Positions 35,609 through 48,246 of a DNA stretch of 64,000 nucleotides are shown here, piece after piece. Positions within the stretch are counted from its first letter, which is position 1, and each line of letters opens with the position of its first letter. Source of the stretch: Homarus americanus (lineage: Eukaryota > Arthropoda > Malacostraca > Decapoda > Nephropidae); contig NW_024727688.1 in assembly GCF_018991925.1 (NCBI RefSeq), forward strand, positions 925,001 to 989,000. The letters run 5' to 3'. Below the pieces are notes generated by a model. It searched no databases. It saw only the letters and a list, made by a program, of their open reading frames with translations, and was not told the origin of the DNA. Made by a program: the position numbers and the translations under genes.

Positions 35609-36639
35609 TCATTACCAAAGTCTAATTAATAAATCGACCTTCTTTGACATCTTCATCGTCACAGTGAAAGCTAAGGTCAAAACAGCTTTAGATGCCAGTG
35701 ATACGGGAGGTCAGTGGGGGTCACAGGTCACGTCTTGGGTCAAAGGTCAATTTTACGGCTTAAAAGGGCCTAATCATAGGACTTAAGTTAATGGTTGTTA
35801 AGTGTATATTCTTGTTTATGAATAAGGTGATGGACTGTTTAGTGATCAGCCAAGACTGTTTGTTTGTGAATCAGTTTTCTCTTATGCCGATCAATTGTAT
35901 TTGTTTGTTGATTATTTTGTGTTTACTAATAATTCGTTATTGTTGTGATAATTAGAATCAGGTAAGAAATTAATTAAGACGAAATATCAATAAAAAAATA
36001 GATAAGAAAATATGAAAAGTGTAAATGTAATTGAAGAAGAAACAAAAATAGATTGATAGACACAGACGTGAAGGGAATTACAGATAAAACACAATGAAGA
36101 GAATAAGAATAGGAACTGAGAGAGAGGGAGAGAGAGAGAGAGAGACTCAGTAGCATCAGCAGGACCCCCCCCCTCCTCCCCACGCAGGTAAAACGGTTCA
36201 CCTCTTAATACTGAGACAAAAGTTTGAGGAGGTAAACAGGAGTGAGAGGTGACAGGTGTGTGTGTGTGGGAGGCCAGGAAGAGGTGGAGGTCTCAGGTTA
36301 ACCAGGCCCCAGTCCTATTAGGCCCCATTCCAAATAGATTCCAGTTCTAATAGCATCTAATCCTAATAGGCCTTTGTTCTAATAGGTTCCAGTTCTAATA
36401 GGCCCCCACTGTCAATATAACACAGTCCTAGGGGGCTCTCTTTCTCAAGGACTCTTTTGAGGAAAAAAATGGCTTTCTATAGGAGGAAAATGTCGACCTA
36501 TTGGATGAAAGGGCTGGCGGGCAATAATTAAAAGGGCTGAGTAACGCCATTAAAACACCGGCTTCGGAAATGCATCAAAAAGCGCGGGAAACGAGCGAGT
36601 GACGGGTGGATTTTTTTTTATGAATTATTTTCTTTTATT
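35607..36639. other. Unique non-coding DNA with a degenerate AATAGGCCCC repeat
   Basis: A loose repeat of about 18 bp (CAGTTCTAATAGGCCCC-like) lies at about 36302-36415, and a GA run at about 36118-36145. No gene. Confidence 0.65.
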
Positions 36640-37345
36640 TTTCCCCTCTTTCAAGCCTTTGACTCTAAACAAATGCTGTTCTTCCTCTTTCTATTCCTCC
36701 TCCCCCTACCCCCCCTTCTCCTTCTCATCCTCCTCCCTCCATTTCTTTTTTTTTTATTCTCTGTATTTTTTTCTCTCCCTGATTTTTCTGTCTTATTAAG
36801 GAAAAAGCTTTTGTCTACTCACCTGAATACCCTCCCTCACCCCTCCCTCCCTTCCTCTCAACACACCCTCATTTCTTCTCCTCTAGTCAGTACTCCTCGC
36901 TCCCTCATTCCCCCTATTCTCCATTCCTCCCTCCCTCACCTCTTCCTCTTATTCCTATACCTTCCTCCCCTCACACTTCTCCTCCCTTTTGTTTCGTCCT
37001 TTTATCCTCTGTTCCGTTTTCCAATCCTTTTATTTGCTTTATCCATGAGTCTCTTCTTTTCTTCACTCATGGCTCTCTTTCCTTTCCACCATTATCCTAT
37101 TGTCAGTTCCTCTCCCACCACCCCTTTTCCTTCATCATATCCCTTCCTCCACACTTTCTTCCTATCCCTTCCACCTCCCTCTCGAATCATTACCTCCTGT
37201 TCCATAATTCAGTCTCTGTGTCTTCCTCTCTTCCATTGCTCCTCCTCCTTTCCTACCTTCCTTCTTCATTCCACTCCTTCATTCCTGTTCAGCCTTCCTC
37301 CCTTCCTTCTTTCCCTCTCTCCCCTCTCACTTCTGTTCCATAATG
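36640..37345. repeat. Pyrimidine-rich low-complexity domain
   Basis: C/T-rich + strand with few purines. The 234-codon Leu/Phe/Ser/Pro frame at 36673-37377 reflects composition and is not a gene. Confidence 0.82.
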
Positions 37346-37424
37346 AAGCTTTTGTATTAATACCCCGTGTTAATTAATTGGTGTTTGAGAGGGATTCCCT
37401 TCATGTGCCATCCTCCCCATCCCC

Positions 37425-37609
37425 TGATAATGATAATAATAGTAATCGTAGAAATAATAATAATAATAATGATGATGATGGTGATAATAATAGGGATAAT
37501 AATGATAATATAAATAATAGTAATAATGCTAAAATCGATAATAATAATAAAATGTAAAAATAATGATAATAATAACAATAATAATAATAACAATAATAAT
37601 AATAATAAC

Positions 37610-37659
<50 letters not shown>

Positions 37660-37670
37660 TAATAATAACA
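37425..37670. repeat. (AAT)n microsatellite
   Basis: About 245 bases of AAT/ATG/AAC trinucleotides, nearly perfect from 37560. Poly-Asn, poly-Ile and poly-Leu frames are artefacts. Confidence 0.95.
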
Positions 37671-38599
37671 GCATCAGCGTCATCAGATTGCAGTTGTCAG
37701 TTCACGTACAAAAAATATCCTTATAAGTACAAACACCTGTATTACCTATGACGTATCCTATAAACCTCAACAGTAATATACCAGGGTTGTCGTGTGTGGG
37801 GTCACTGCTGAAATATTGTAAGTAATTTCTCAAGAGTGTTTGGGTCCATCACAATATAGAACTGTTGTTAGTGTACAGTTTATTATATTGGACAGCCATG
37901 GCATATGTGTGTGTGAATGAATCTGATGCATATTTAAAATTAGAAATATTTATGATGTTTCTCGTGTTTGGATGTTTTGTTAAATGCTGAGAATGTTGTT
38001 TTTGTGTGAAATAATAATAATTTTACTGTTTTTGCTTGTTATTATAATAGGTATTTTGAAAGGTTTGGTACTTTGATTGAGGAAAAGTTTGTGATAATTT
38101 TTATTTATTTTTTATCCATCTCGATAATAATGTTATGGAACGAGTGTTGTGAACCGCATGACTAAGACGTGTACCACAAAAAACCCGAAAATTCTTAAGT
38201 TTTATTTTGATTTTTAGTCACGAAATATTTGATGAAATTTTATGAATATGAGAATAAAAAACCACGTCAGATCAATGAGGATTCACCTAAAAGTATTCTG
38301 TATATTTTTTTTCTTCCCCAATCTGGATCAGAGTATTGTCATGTACAACACACTGCCCCGACAAGTTCAATGAAATAGTCGAGGCAGAAAACCACCACCG
38401 AACATTGCTTCCACTAATTCACTCAAACATTTATACTACCGGAAGCATCTGAAAAAAGTGTAAAGTCTTTGCTCACCAGATCTGATACGTGGATTATAAC
38501 CCAACACACCAATACAATATTTCTGGGGGATTTGATTTTAGATTAATTTGAAGAAGAAAAAAAGTTGATTTATTCCTTAATGTGAGGTTGTGTTTTTCA
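37671..38599. other. AT-rich unique non-coding DNA
   Basis: No exon, repeat array or RNA gene is recognised. Confidence 0.6.
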
Positions 38600-38653
38600 T
38601 GACCTTACCTGACCTTACCTGACCTTACCTGACCTTACCTGACTTTACCTGAC
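38600..38653. repeat. 10-bp repeat containing TGACCT
   Basis: Five units of GACCTTACCT at exactly 10-bp spacing (38601-38650); the last unit is GACTTTACCT. TGACCT starts at 38600, 38610, 38620 and 38630. Confidence 0.93.
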
Positions 38654-39218
38654 GATTCGAATTACTTCTACTAGTAAGATAAACAATCTCTGAAATATGA
38701 ACGATGACTGTATGAGTGTCTAGATATAATTAGGGATGTAGTTCTGAATGATAGAAAGTTTTATTCCTACTCAAAGTCCAATTATTTTAATATTTTCTGT
38801 AAATATATGAATAATTATAATCACCTTACCTAACCACGCTAATATGATGCTAATTACCCCCTAAGTACAGCAAGTTAGTCCATTAAGATATAGTATTTTG
38901 AGTATGGTAATTAAACCCCGTTCCTACAGTAACTTAATCCCTTTGAGTACACTGTCTGAACCCTTTGAATGCGATTTTGTGAACTCATCATCAACTTGGA
39001 GTTAAATTTTCTCAAGAGGGAATTTAACATGTTTACCTAATCATTCTAATCATCCTGGTTATGTCAACGTTACGTCACGAGACTAGACCCTCCCCCTCCC
39101 ACCCCACCCCCTGTAATCGACGCCAGGTAGGCACAGGTAAACAGTCTAATTGATTACAAGACTACACAGGTAGAAGCGAACATCCAAACCTTATCTACCT
39201 TAGATCGTAATTTTAATT
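38654..39218. other. AT-rich unique non-coding DNA
   Basis: No gene is recognised. Confidence 0.6.
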
Positions 39219-39268
39219 GGTTAGGTTAGGTTAGGTTAGGTTAGGTTAGGTTAGGTTAGGTTAGGTTA
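39219..39268. repeat. Perfect TTAGG array
   Basis: Ten essentially perfect TTAGG units, the cleanest telomere-type array in the window, within unique DNA. Confidence 0.95.
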
Positions 39269-40536
39269 CAGGTGTATGGGTGGCTGATCGCGCTCATCAC
39301 CAGGTAAACAAGTTGATCGTGGATAAGAAAAAGTGAAAATTTACATCCAGGTAAAGAATTCCTTTTCAATCCGTTGCTTTAACACAGACTCTCATATTTT
39401 TTTCTCCTCTCACGAAGAAAAAAATCCTGTTTTTGTTTTGGTTCAAATAAAAAAAGTTTTCACCTTTCGTATTTGGTTAAAGACACAATTTCTATACAGT
39501 ACTGTTTTGGACGGGGAAAAAATTTAAATAAAAAGATTACCTGTTGTGTGTAAAATGAAATGCTGTTGTGATGTGAGTTTTTTTCCTGTTTGTAAATTTG
39601 CTTTAAAGAGATTTATATTGTGTTATTGTATTTATTCATCCTGGATAAGAAAATGATGAATGAAAAAAAAAATTTACTCAGGACAACTAGAAGTGAATAA
39701 TTGTTCTGTGAAGTTATTTTTCATTCATATATGTTATACACTGTTCTTTATCTACGGAAATTAATTACTTAGGTATAAATAAATAGCTAATGTGGCAAAT
39801 AATTTCCTATCGAATATAAAGATAATTTTTCCATGATGTAAAAATATTTCTATCGTAAAAATTATATTCCTAAATAAATAATTATTAAAAAAAATAACTA
39901 CCTGTTCCTGTTCGGTTGAAAAAATAAAACGTTAGTGTCGTGATAAAATAATTTCCCTTCACATTTAGTTAAAGGCAGAATTTTTTTTTATTCTGTACAA
40001 TTTACCTGGAAAACTATATAAGTAAATAAAAGTATTACGTGATCGGTGTTGGTGATAAATAAAAGGCTGTTTTGTGTCACGTGGGTCATAGTTAGAACGT
40101 GTGTGTGTGTGTGTGTGTGTCTCCTTATACCAGAGTGCCAGTGTGTTGGTGCTGGTGCCTAAGAGTGCCAAGGTCTGAGATGTTAGTGGTGGTATGGTGG
40201 TGTTAGGGGTGGTGGCAGTGTAGTTATAGGTGATGGTAGTAGTGGTGGTGGTGGTAGTTATAATGTAGGTAGTAGTAAGTGAATAAATGAAAAGAAAAAA
40301 CAAGATAATGAGAAAGAAACAAAAGAAAAAGTGAATAAATCCAAACACGAATAAGAATGTAATAAATATGTGAAAACTAAATAAAATAAGAAAAAAAAGA
40401 AAGAAAGTAGATAAAAATAAAGGAAGAGAGAGAACAACAAACTCTCATCATCCTCAAAAAAATAAGAGAGACAAGAGAACTAGGAGGAATAGATTAATGA
40501 GATCAGTTAAAGCTGCTTCTCCCTCGAGGTATTTCT
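39269..40536. other. AT-rich unique non-coding DNA
   Basis: A short TG tract at about 40099-40121, a TGG patch at about 40180-40258, and an A-rich stretch to 40470. No gene. Confidence 0.6.
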
Positions 40537-40598
40537 CCTAACCTAACCTAACCTAACCTAAGCTAGACTAACGCAAAAAATATTTCTCTCTCTTTTTT

Positions 40599-40656
<58 letters not shown>
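40537..40656. repeat. Short CCTAA array and (CT)n tract
   Basis: About five CCTAA units at 40537-40561, then a CT tract at 40603-40656. Confidence 0.92.
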
Positions 40657-40657
<1 letters not shown>

Positions 40658-41065
40658 AAGTATCTTTATTATTGCCCCTTCCGTCTTAATTTACCACCAC
40701 GGCGTGTATACAGCAGTCAAGTCTGTGTACGTACATGGTGGTGTGCACATGAGGAAAGATCTAGCTTACACGTGTGATGTTTACATGAAGTGGATGAGTC
40801 ATAAGTGGAGCCCATTGAGTAAAATTACCACACACACACACACACACACACACTCTTGCGTCCTTGGTGTGTTGAGTCATTCATTGAGGAATCTTAAGAC
40901 GCAGCCTTGAATACGCAAATGTAAACACCAAGCTATAAATACGCATACACAAGCCAATACAAGTTTATACAGGATGGTGCAGAAGTTAACATAGAGTATT
41001 GGACCCAGTGTTATAGAGTGGGGCACCAGTGTCAGATACACACGCCGGCCTGTGATAACCACTAT
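40657..41065. other. Unique non-coding DNA
   Basis: Contains a short CA tract at about 40829-40853. No gene. Confidence 0.55.
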
Positions 41066-41970
41066 ATTATACGAGTAGGTATGTACGAGTGAATAGAGTA
41101 GATTATGTACAAGTAGATTATATACAGTAGATTATGTACGATGAATTATATACAGTAGATTATGTACGGAATAGATTATATACAGTAGATTATGTACAGT
41201 AGATTATGTACAGTGAATTATATTATGATAGATATACGAGTAGATTATGCAGTAGATTATGTGAGTAAATTATGTACAGTAGATTATATACGATAGATTA
41301 TATACGGTAGGTATCTCTAGTAGATTATGTACAAGTAGATTATATGAAGTAGATTATATACAGTGAATTATGTCTGATGAATTATGTACAGTAGGATATC
41401 TAGTGAATTATGTGCAGTAGATTATATACAGTAGGTATATACAGTAGATTATATACAGTAGATTATGTAGTAGATTATTGTACAGTAGGTATATACGAGT
41501 AGATTATGTACGAGTAGATTATGTACGAGTAGATTATGTACGAGTAGATTATATACGAGTAGATTATATACGAGTAGATTATGTACGAGTAGATTATATA
41601 CGAGTAGATTATATACGAGTAGATTATGTACGAGTAGATTATGTACGAGTAGATTATATACAGTAGATTATGTACAGTAGATTATGTACAGTAGATTATA
41701 TACAGTAGATTATGTACAGTAGATTATATACAGTAGGTATATACAGTAGATTATGTACAGTAGATTATATATACAGTAGATTATATACAGTAGATTATAT
41801 ACGAGTAGATTATGTACAGTAGATTATATCTGATAGATTATGTACGAGTAGATTATATACAGTAGGTATATACAGTAGATTATATACAGTAGGTATATAC
41901 GAGTAGATATATATATACAGTAGGTATATACAGTAGATTATGTACGAGTAGATTATATACGAGTAGATAT
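41066..41970. repeat. 14/15-bp AT-rich satellite, about 900 bp
   Basis: About 60 tandem copies of GTAGATTATATACA (14 bp) and GAGTAGATTATGTAC (15 bp) type units, with truncated forms (GTAGGTATATACA). The segment about 41500-41650 is a homogeneous run of 15-mers, which gives an Arg-Val-Asp-Tyr-Val five-residue repeat frame that is not a gene. Confidence 0.96.
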
Positions 41971-42086
41971 CCTTGAATCCAGTACCTTCACCTGTGTTTG
42001 TATCGTATAGAGTCTTGTGTCATCATGTGATTGTTATGGTTCTCAGATGTAAACAAACGTATACTGATGACTCTTCATTTGTTTAT

Positions 42087-42090
<4 letters not shown>

Positions 42091-42133
<43 letters not shown>
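42091..42133. repeat. (AC)n microsatellite
   Basis: A perfect AC tract. Confidence 0.95.
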
Positions 42134-42134
<1 letters not shown>

Positions 42135-42149
42135 TCACACACATCTCTA

Positions 42150-42735
42150 TTTCCTTCCTCCTCCTCTTTCTCATCACACTTCTTCTCTCCTTCTCCTCCT
42201 TTCCATCCCTTCCCTCACACTATACCATCCATCACTTCATCTCTCTCTCTCTCAGTACAGGTAAACAGTGAAGGATGGACAGCATTAGTCGGTACCTGAG
42301 GAGAGAGAGAGAGATGGTAAAGTAATGTGGTTGAGGGGAGGAGGTAAAACTTTTGGATGGAGGAGTATAATATCCTCCTAGCCTCCCTCCCGATCTTCCT
42401 CCTCCTCCTCCTCCTCCTCCTCCTCCTCCTCCTCCTCTCCTTCCTCCTCCTTCAGCTACCTCGCCCCTCAGAGTCTTACCATCACACCTGTCACACCCTT
42501 TCCCTCGTAGCTCTCCCAAATCCTTCCCTTCCTCCTCCTCTTTCCTATTCCACCTCCTCTCCATTCCCCACCCCTCATTTCCATCTTCTCTTGATCCCTT
42601 CCCTTCATCCTCCTTCTTTCTCCCATCCTTTCCATCCTCCTCCTTCCTCTTCCTCCTCATCTTCCTCCTCCTCTTCTCTCTTCCTCCTCCTCCCCATCAA
42701 CCTATCGTCTTCCCCTTTCCACCCCTTCCCAGGCC
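42150..42735. repeat. Pyrimidine-rich domain with CTC tract
   Basis: C/T-rich + strand around a perfect CTC tract at about 42398-42436. The frames are low complexity. Confidence 0.82.
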
Positions 42736-42759
42736 TCCGAGTGTAGCTAGGGGTGAGGA

Positions 42760-44240
42760 GATAGGGAGATGAAGAGTGAGGAGGAGGAAGAGGAGGAGGA
42801 GGAGGGAGGGAGAGGGAGGGAGGGAGGGGAGGGAGGAGGGATCGAGCTGTGGGGAGATTTAAACTTTGGTAATGCGATTGGAAGTCTTCTGAAGGGACGA
42901 CTAAATGTTTCAGCTCCTCAAGTGTAGCCTCTGTGTGTTGTCGTGTGAGGGAAGGAGGAAGGGTGGTTTACAAAGGAAGGGAGAGAGGGGGAGGGGGGAT
43001 AGATGGAAAAGTGTTAGGGAGAGAAGAGTGATTGGAAAGAGATTAAAAGAAGAGGGAGGAAAGAGTGGCAGGGAGAGGAGGAAGAGGAAGAGGAGGAGGT
43101 ATATATATCAGAGAGGTTGCTGGAGGAGGAGGAGGAGGAAGACAGGTGTAGGAGGAGGAACGGATTAGGAGGAGAGAGTGAGAGGAAGGGGAAAGGAGAT
43201 GGAGGAAAGACGGCTGTATCCATCTTTCCCTTGGGTAACTCGTGACGTCAGGTTGTTTACAAACACCCCGGCATAATGGTTGTTGGTAGTACGAAATTAT
43301 GACTACCGCCCCTGACTTTCATGACGGGGTTCTACGACCTCGTCCCATTTAGTTATTTTTCTTAACCTACGTTTGTTTACACCGTGAATCATGGTCTACG
43401 TTATAACGGGGACATCTCCTGAAGCGATCTGGTTACACCCGAAGCTGCTGGCTGGATGGCTGTCTCTCTCTTCACCCTCAGGTTAATGGTCATGGAAAGG
43501 TTTATCATAGCTCGTGGATAGAAGGGAAGGAAGGAAGGAAGGGAAGGATAGAGTAAGGGATGAATGATAAGGAAAAAGAATGAAGGAGGAAGGAATGAAG
43601 GGATAGAGAAGATTATAAAAAAGGAATGAAAGAAAAGGAATAGGAAGTAAGGGAGTGATCAAAGGAAATAAGAAAGAATGGTGTGAAAAGAAAGGGCAAA
43701 TAAGGCATGGGAGAAGGTAAAAAAGATGGAAGGGAAACAGGGTAAAGGTAAAAAATGAAAAGGGAAGGACGAGGGGAAATAAAAAGGGACGGAAATTTGG
43801 GGGGTTAGGAAGGATGGGGAGGACCTGAGAGGGTAATGGAAAGGGGACTGAAAGAGACCAATAGAACCCCAGAGAAGGACAGTGAGAGGGTGGAACAGAG
43901 GAGAATAGAAAAGGGGGAGGTAAGATAAGGAACAATAAAACCCTGAAGGGGAAGATGATATAAAATGTCTGTCTCTCAGTGAATGGATGGAAAGGGGGAA
44001 TAGGGAGAGGGAGGAGGTATAGGTAGGTAGAAAGGGAGGGAGAGGGGGAGGAAAGGGAGAGTAAAAGGTGGAGAGAAAGAGGGAGGGATGGACTCAGGTA
44101 GGTAGGTAGGGAGATCATGAAGTAGGTTGTAGGTAAGCAATGATGTAGATAGGTAGATTGGTGGGTAAATAGGTAAAAACAATAGGTAGGGATGTATGTA
44201 GGTTGGTGGGCAGGTAGGAGAGAAAGTATGTTCGTAGGTA
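42760..44240. repeat. Purine-rich domain
   Basis: G/A-rich at 42760-43215 (GGAGGA) and again at 43495-44240 (GGAAGGAAGG, then GTAGGTAGG-type units from about 44095), separated by about 280 bases of ordinary unique DNA. The reverse 211-codon frame at 43483-44118 is compositional. Confidence 0.82.
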
Positions 44241-44297
44241 GGTAGGAACGAGGGCCGCGGACGCCTCAGATTTCAGGATCCCGTGTAGTGTTCGTGG

Positions 44298-44300
<3 letters not shown>

Positions 44301-44364
<64 letters not shown>
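44301..44364. repeat. (CA)n microsatellite
   Basis: A perfect CA tract. Confidence 0.95.
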
Positions 44365-44367
<3 letters not shown>

Positions 44368-46076
44368 GACCGGACGATTTTATGTGGAAATTCTGTAGAC
44401 AACATTTTCCGATCAATTTCTTTTGGAATGTGTATTGTATAGGAATGGGGCTTTGTTATCCGGATTTATTTTCAGACTATTGTTACGTTGTCGTCTGTTA
44501 AGTTGTTTAAGGTCAACTCTGTGTCATTTTGATGTGTATTAAGTACATGTGAGGTCTAAGGGGGGAGGGTTAATGTGTACAAGTTATTAAGACCTTTTTA
44601 TGTACTTTGCCTCTGAATACAGTAATATTTTTGTAGTGATCATTGTGGAATATTTTAATTTGTAGCTATTCTGTAACTGTACCGTATCTTAATTACATAA
44701 AGTTACGTAATACATCTACATAAACGTGATGGATTTTATTTTTCGTATCTTGTGTTTACTTGTGGGGATAGTGAGATCAAGTTCATCTCAATCGTGACCG
44801 GGGATAAATGATGCTCACTAGGGGATATTGGCAGCGTTCTCCCCTGAAAATTACATCCCATTTCTCCTTTCTTAGGGGAAAACTGAAGCGAATATACAAG
44901 TGCCTGGGGGAGGAGGGAGTTAGATGGGAGGTTAGAGGAAGAGGGGATAATGGGGAAGTAGGAGGAGGAGGAGGAGGAGGCGGGGAATGGGATAGGGGCT
45001 ATAGAGGGAATGGGGTAATGGGAGTAAGGGAAGGGGAAGAGGTAGGGGGGATTCCATCTTAGCTGCCAACGGATGGAAAAGAATGGGTGAGATTCACATT
45101 ACATCGGCCTTTTACCCCTAAGATAAATTCCTCTGCGAGTTTGTGTATTTTAAAGCGAATGGAGGTGGAATCTGTCTGCCTGGAGATAGAACACCATTTT
45201 TTTTTTAACACGCCGGGGGGATCGTGTAAAGAACTGTTCCTCCCTGACACAAGAAATCTTTTGTTTTTTTTGTTATCTGTGAATACCTACCTCAGCGCTT
45301 TTATTTTTTCTTCAGTTTTCCCGTAAGTGTTATTTTTTTTGTAAAGATAATAACCAAGTGTTTTTGTTGTCTTTGAAGAATAACTTATGTAAATGGTTTA
45401 GAAAATATAACGTATAGTGTTCTTTGTTTAATACATCTCAGCGTTATCTCGGTAATGCCATAATTTTCAAGTTAGGTGCCTCGAAAATTATGACCAGAGG
45501 CTATGAGTGATGATCCTGGTTCCATGGCACGGATGTCTGGCGCTGTGCATGTTTTGGTGAAGATATTGTCCTGAGAGAGAGGTGGGTAGCTTATATATAT
45601 ATGTCTACATGGAACGTGACATATGTATGTGTGTGGTATTAGTCTAGTCACTGATTTATTTAATTTATTTATTTCACAGTCTGTACATTGATGGTGATGG
45701 TGGTGACTGTGGTGGTAACTGTGGTGACTGTGGTGGTAATGGTGGTGGTGACTTTTGGTGGTGATGGTGGTGATTGTAACTCCTTGGTGACTAAGCTAGA
45801 ACACTGTATCTCCCTCACCTTGACTCTCACTTCAATATAGGTGTTTAAAGTAACATGTTGCTGTACAGAAGTAAACAAATACACTACACTACACTACACT
45901 ACACTATACACTCCTCTCTGCCCTGTGTAGCTCGGTGCACCCCGCCTGCCTGCGCTGTCAACACAACATAGTTAAATAGTCACAAGCTCATTTTCCATAT
46001 TTTCCATTACGCTCTTCCCTATTTACAGCTTTCCCCCCCCCTACCATTTTTACCCAGAGTTCATAAATTGAACTCT

Positions 46077-46079
<3 letters not shown>
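44365..46079. other. Unique non-coding DNA with small repeats
   Basis: GGAGGAGGA near 44960-44980, a GTGACTGTGGTGGTAACTG-type TGG repeat at about 45690-45777, and five ACACT units at 45881-45905. No exon is recognised. Confidence 0.62.

Positions 46080-46145
<66 letters not shown>
46080..46145. repeat. (CA)n microsatellite
   Basis: A perfect CA tract. Confidence 0.95.
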
Positions 46146-46147
<2 letters not shown>

Positions 46148-47397
46148 CCAAAGACTATATTACATACCATATCAATGAACACAGATTTTACCACTCTCAT
46201 TGGTATGCCTGGCACCACCTCCACCATCTTGTCCCTGTTCCCGCTTAACCATGCACTGATTCCTACCACCTTCCTTCTTCTCCTTCTTCTTCTCCTCCAC
46301 CTTCTCTCCTCTCTACCCTTCTATCTTCCCTATCTATTCACCTGACCTCCCCCCTCCCCTCCTTCCTCTTCCCCCCTCCCTCCTTCCCTCACCCCCCCTC
46401 CCTCCGTTGCTGCACTGCTGAAAACAAACACAGAAGGTTTTATACATGGCTTGTTCGACGAAATGGAGCCAGCAAAGACACCCTACCGTTTCTCACGCTT
46501 TGTTTTCGCAGTTTTGATTGGTGGGCGTCCCCCTTCCCCTTGATATGGCATTTGGGCGCTTTTTTCCCGACGTTAGACCGACCAACCGACCCACCGAACC
46601 GACCTACCGACCTCATTCCCTTCCTCCGAGAACCCATGAGCACACACCCCCCCTGCCCCTCACACTCATCACCCCTCGGTCACACTTGATTTGACGTGAG
46701 GGTTGTTAAGGGTTGTCTAATTCTATGTGTCATGGTTGATTACTTGTTTGTTTTTGATGTAAGTTTCTGTTCATTGATTTTTTTTTTCTTTCTTTCATTC
46801 TTTCAACTTTATTCATATTTTTTTTAACCTTTATTTTAAAACTCACAGGTAATCGGAATTTCCTATTGTTTATGCTATTTGTGTCTAAGGCAATGATATG
46901 TCTTTCTTTTTTATTTTTCTTTCATTTTTCTTCATTCTTCTTTCATTTGTTCTTTCACCCTGAGTCTCTTGTGTCACAGCTGATCATAGTGTTGACTGAT
47001 GCGGTAACTTTATTTTGGTCGACTTTTCCACTTTTTTTAATTTTTATTTTTATTTGTTTATTTTTATTTTATTTTTTTTTTAAGATGTCACAATTGATTT
47101 CCTTTTTTTCCCCCTGTTGGTTTATTTCCCTTGCATTGGTTCCTGTGTTGGTTTAATTCCTTTTGGTTTGATTCCCGTTTTTTAATCATGTTTTTTTATT
47201 CTTTTTTTTTTTTACTGTTGTTTTGCCTAGTCCGGTAAAACTAAGTCCTATTGGTTCGTGTCCTTAATTAATTACCACCTTTTTTTGCTTATTTCTTTTA
47301 ATTCAGGTTAAAAAGAAACAGGGGGGGCGAGGAGGGGGGAGAGAGGGATGATGGAGGAGGAGAAGATCTAAGGGGCGTCTGTGCCGCCACCACCTAC

Positions 47398-47428
<31 letters not shown>

Positions 47429-48152
47429 TTTTTCTTCTTTTTTTTTCCCAGGACTGAAAATCAAAACCGTAGGGCGTGTGCCGTGTTACCGGGCTGGCCT
47501 TTTGTCGATGGTGCGGCGCCGACCATTTTTGTAGGGCAGGAAGCGAAATGGGATTTTAGCTCCTTAATTGATGGCATTGATGGTGTTGGTGTTAATGGGT
47601 GTGTGATTTTTTGTTGTTATTATTGTGTGTGTGTGTGGGGGGTAGGAGGAGAAAAGGTTGAGGTGGGAAAGATATTTTTTATTGATCCTTGTGTGTGTGT
47701 TGTTATTGTGTGTGTGTGTGTGTGTGTGTGTGTGATTACAGATGCAGAGTTTGTACAGGTGTGGGTAATTAGTACAGGTACAATGTTATTCCATAGATGT
47801 TTATTGTTATACAGGTGTTGTCTTCTGGTTAATTATGTGAGAAATATATACCTAAAGCCTAGACACAGTCATATATATATACACGTAGTAATTTGATTCC
47901 AGTTGTGTAGTGATCATCCCGAATTCTTCCGTGTTAAGAGTATATAGGCTAATTCACTCGTTCGTTCAAGCCCTCTCGTCAGCCAACGCTCCCTGGCATA
48001 TCTGTTCACACCCTGTCGGTTCCTGGTGCATTGCTCTGCTGAAGTGATTTGACAGGCCATTGAGATTGATTCATGCATTATTCTTGCTGCCTTCCACTCC
48101 TGAGTTGGTATAAAAGAATAGTAACAGGGATGAGACTGATTCTTCGTGGCTA

Positions 48153-48157
<5 letters not shown>
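46146..48157. other. Non-coding DNA, T-rich in the middle
   Basis: Short ACCGACC units at about 46575-46612, a very T-rich stretch at about 46750-47310, a CT tract at about 47399-47427 followed by a strong acceptor-like site ending at 47451, and short TG tracts near 47625 and 47710-47733. No exon is confidently called. Confidence 0.55.

Positions 48158-48245
<88 letters not shown>
48158..48245. repeat. (TG)n microsatellite
   Basis: About 88 bases of perfect GT. Confidence 0.95.

Positions 48246-48246
<1 letters not shown>

Noticed and set aside
36673..37377. 234-codon + frame
   Set aside because: Pyrimidine-rich low complexity sequence; no domain.
43483..44118. 211-codon - frame
   Set aside because: Pro/Leu/Ser/Phe bias produced by a purine-rich + strand; no recognisable domain.
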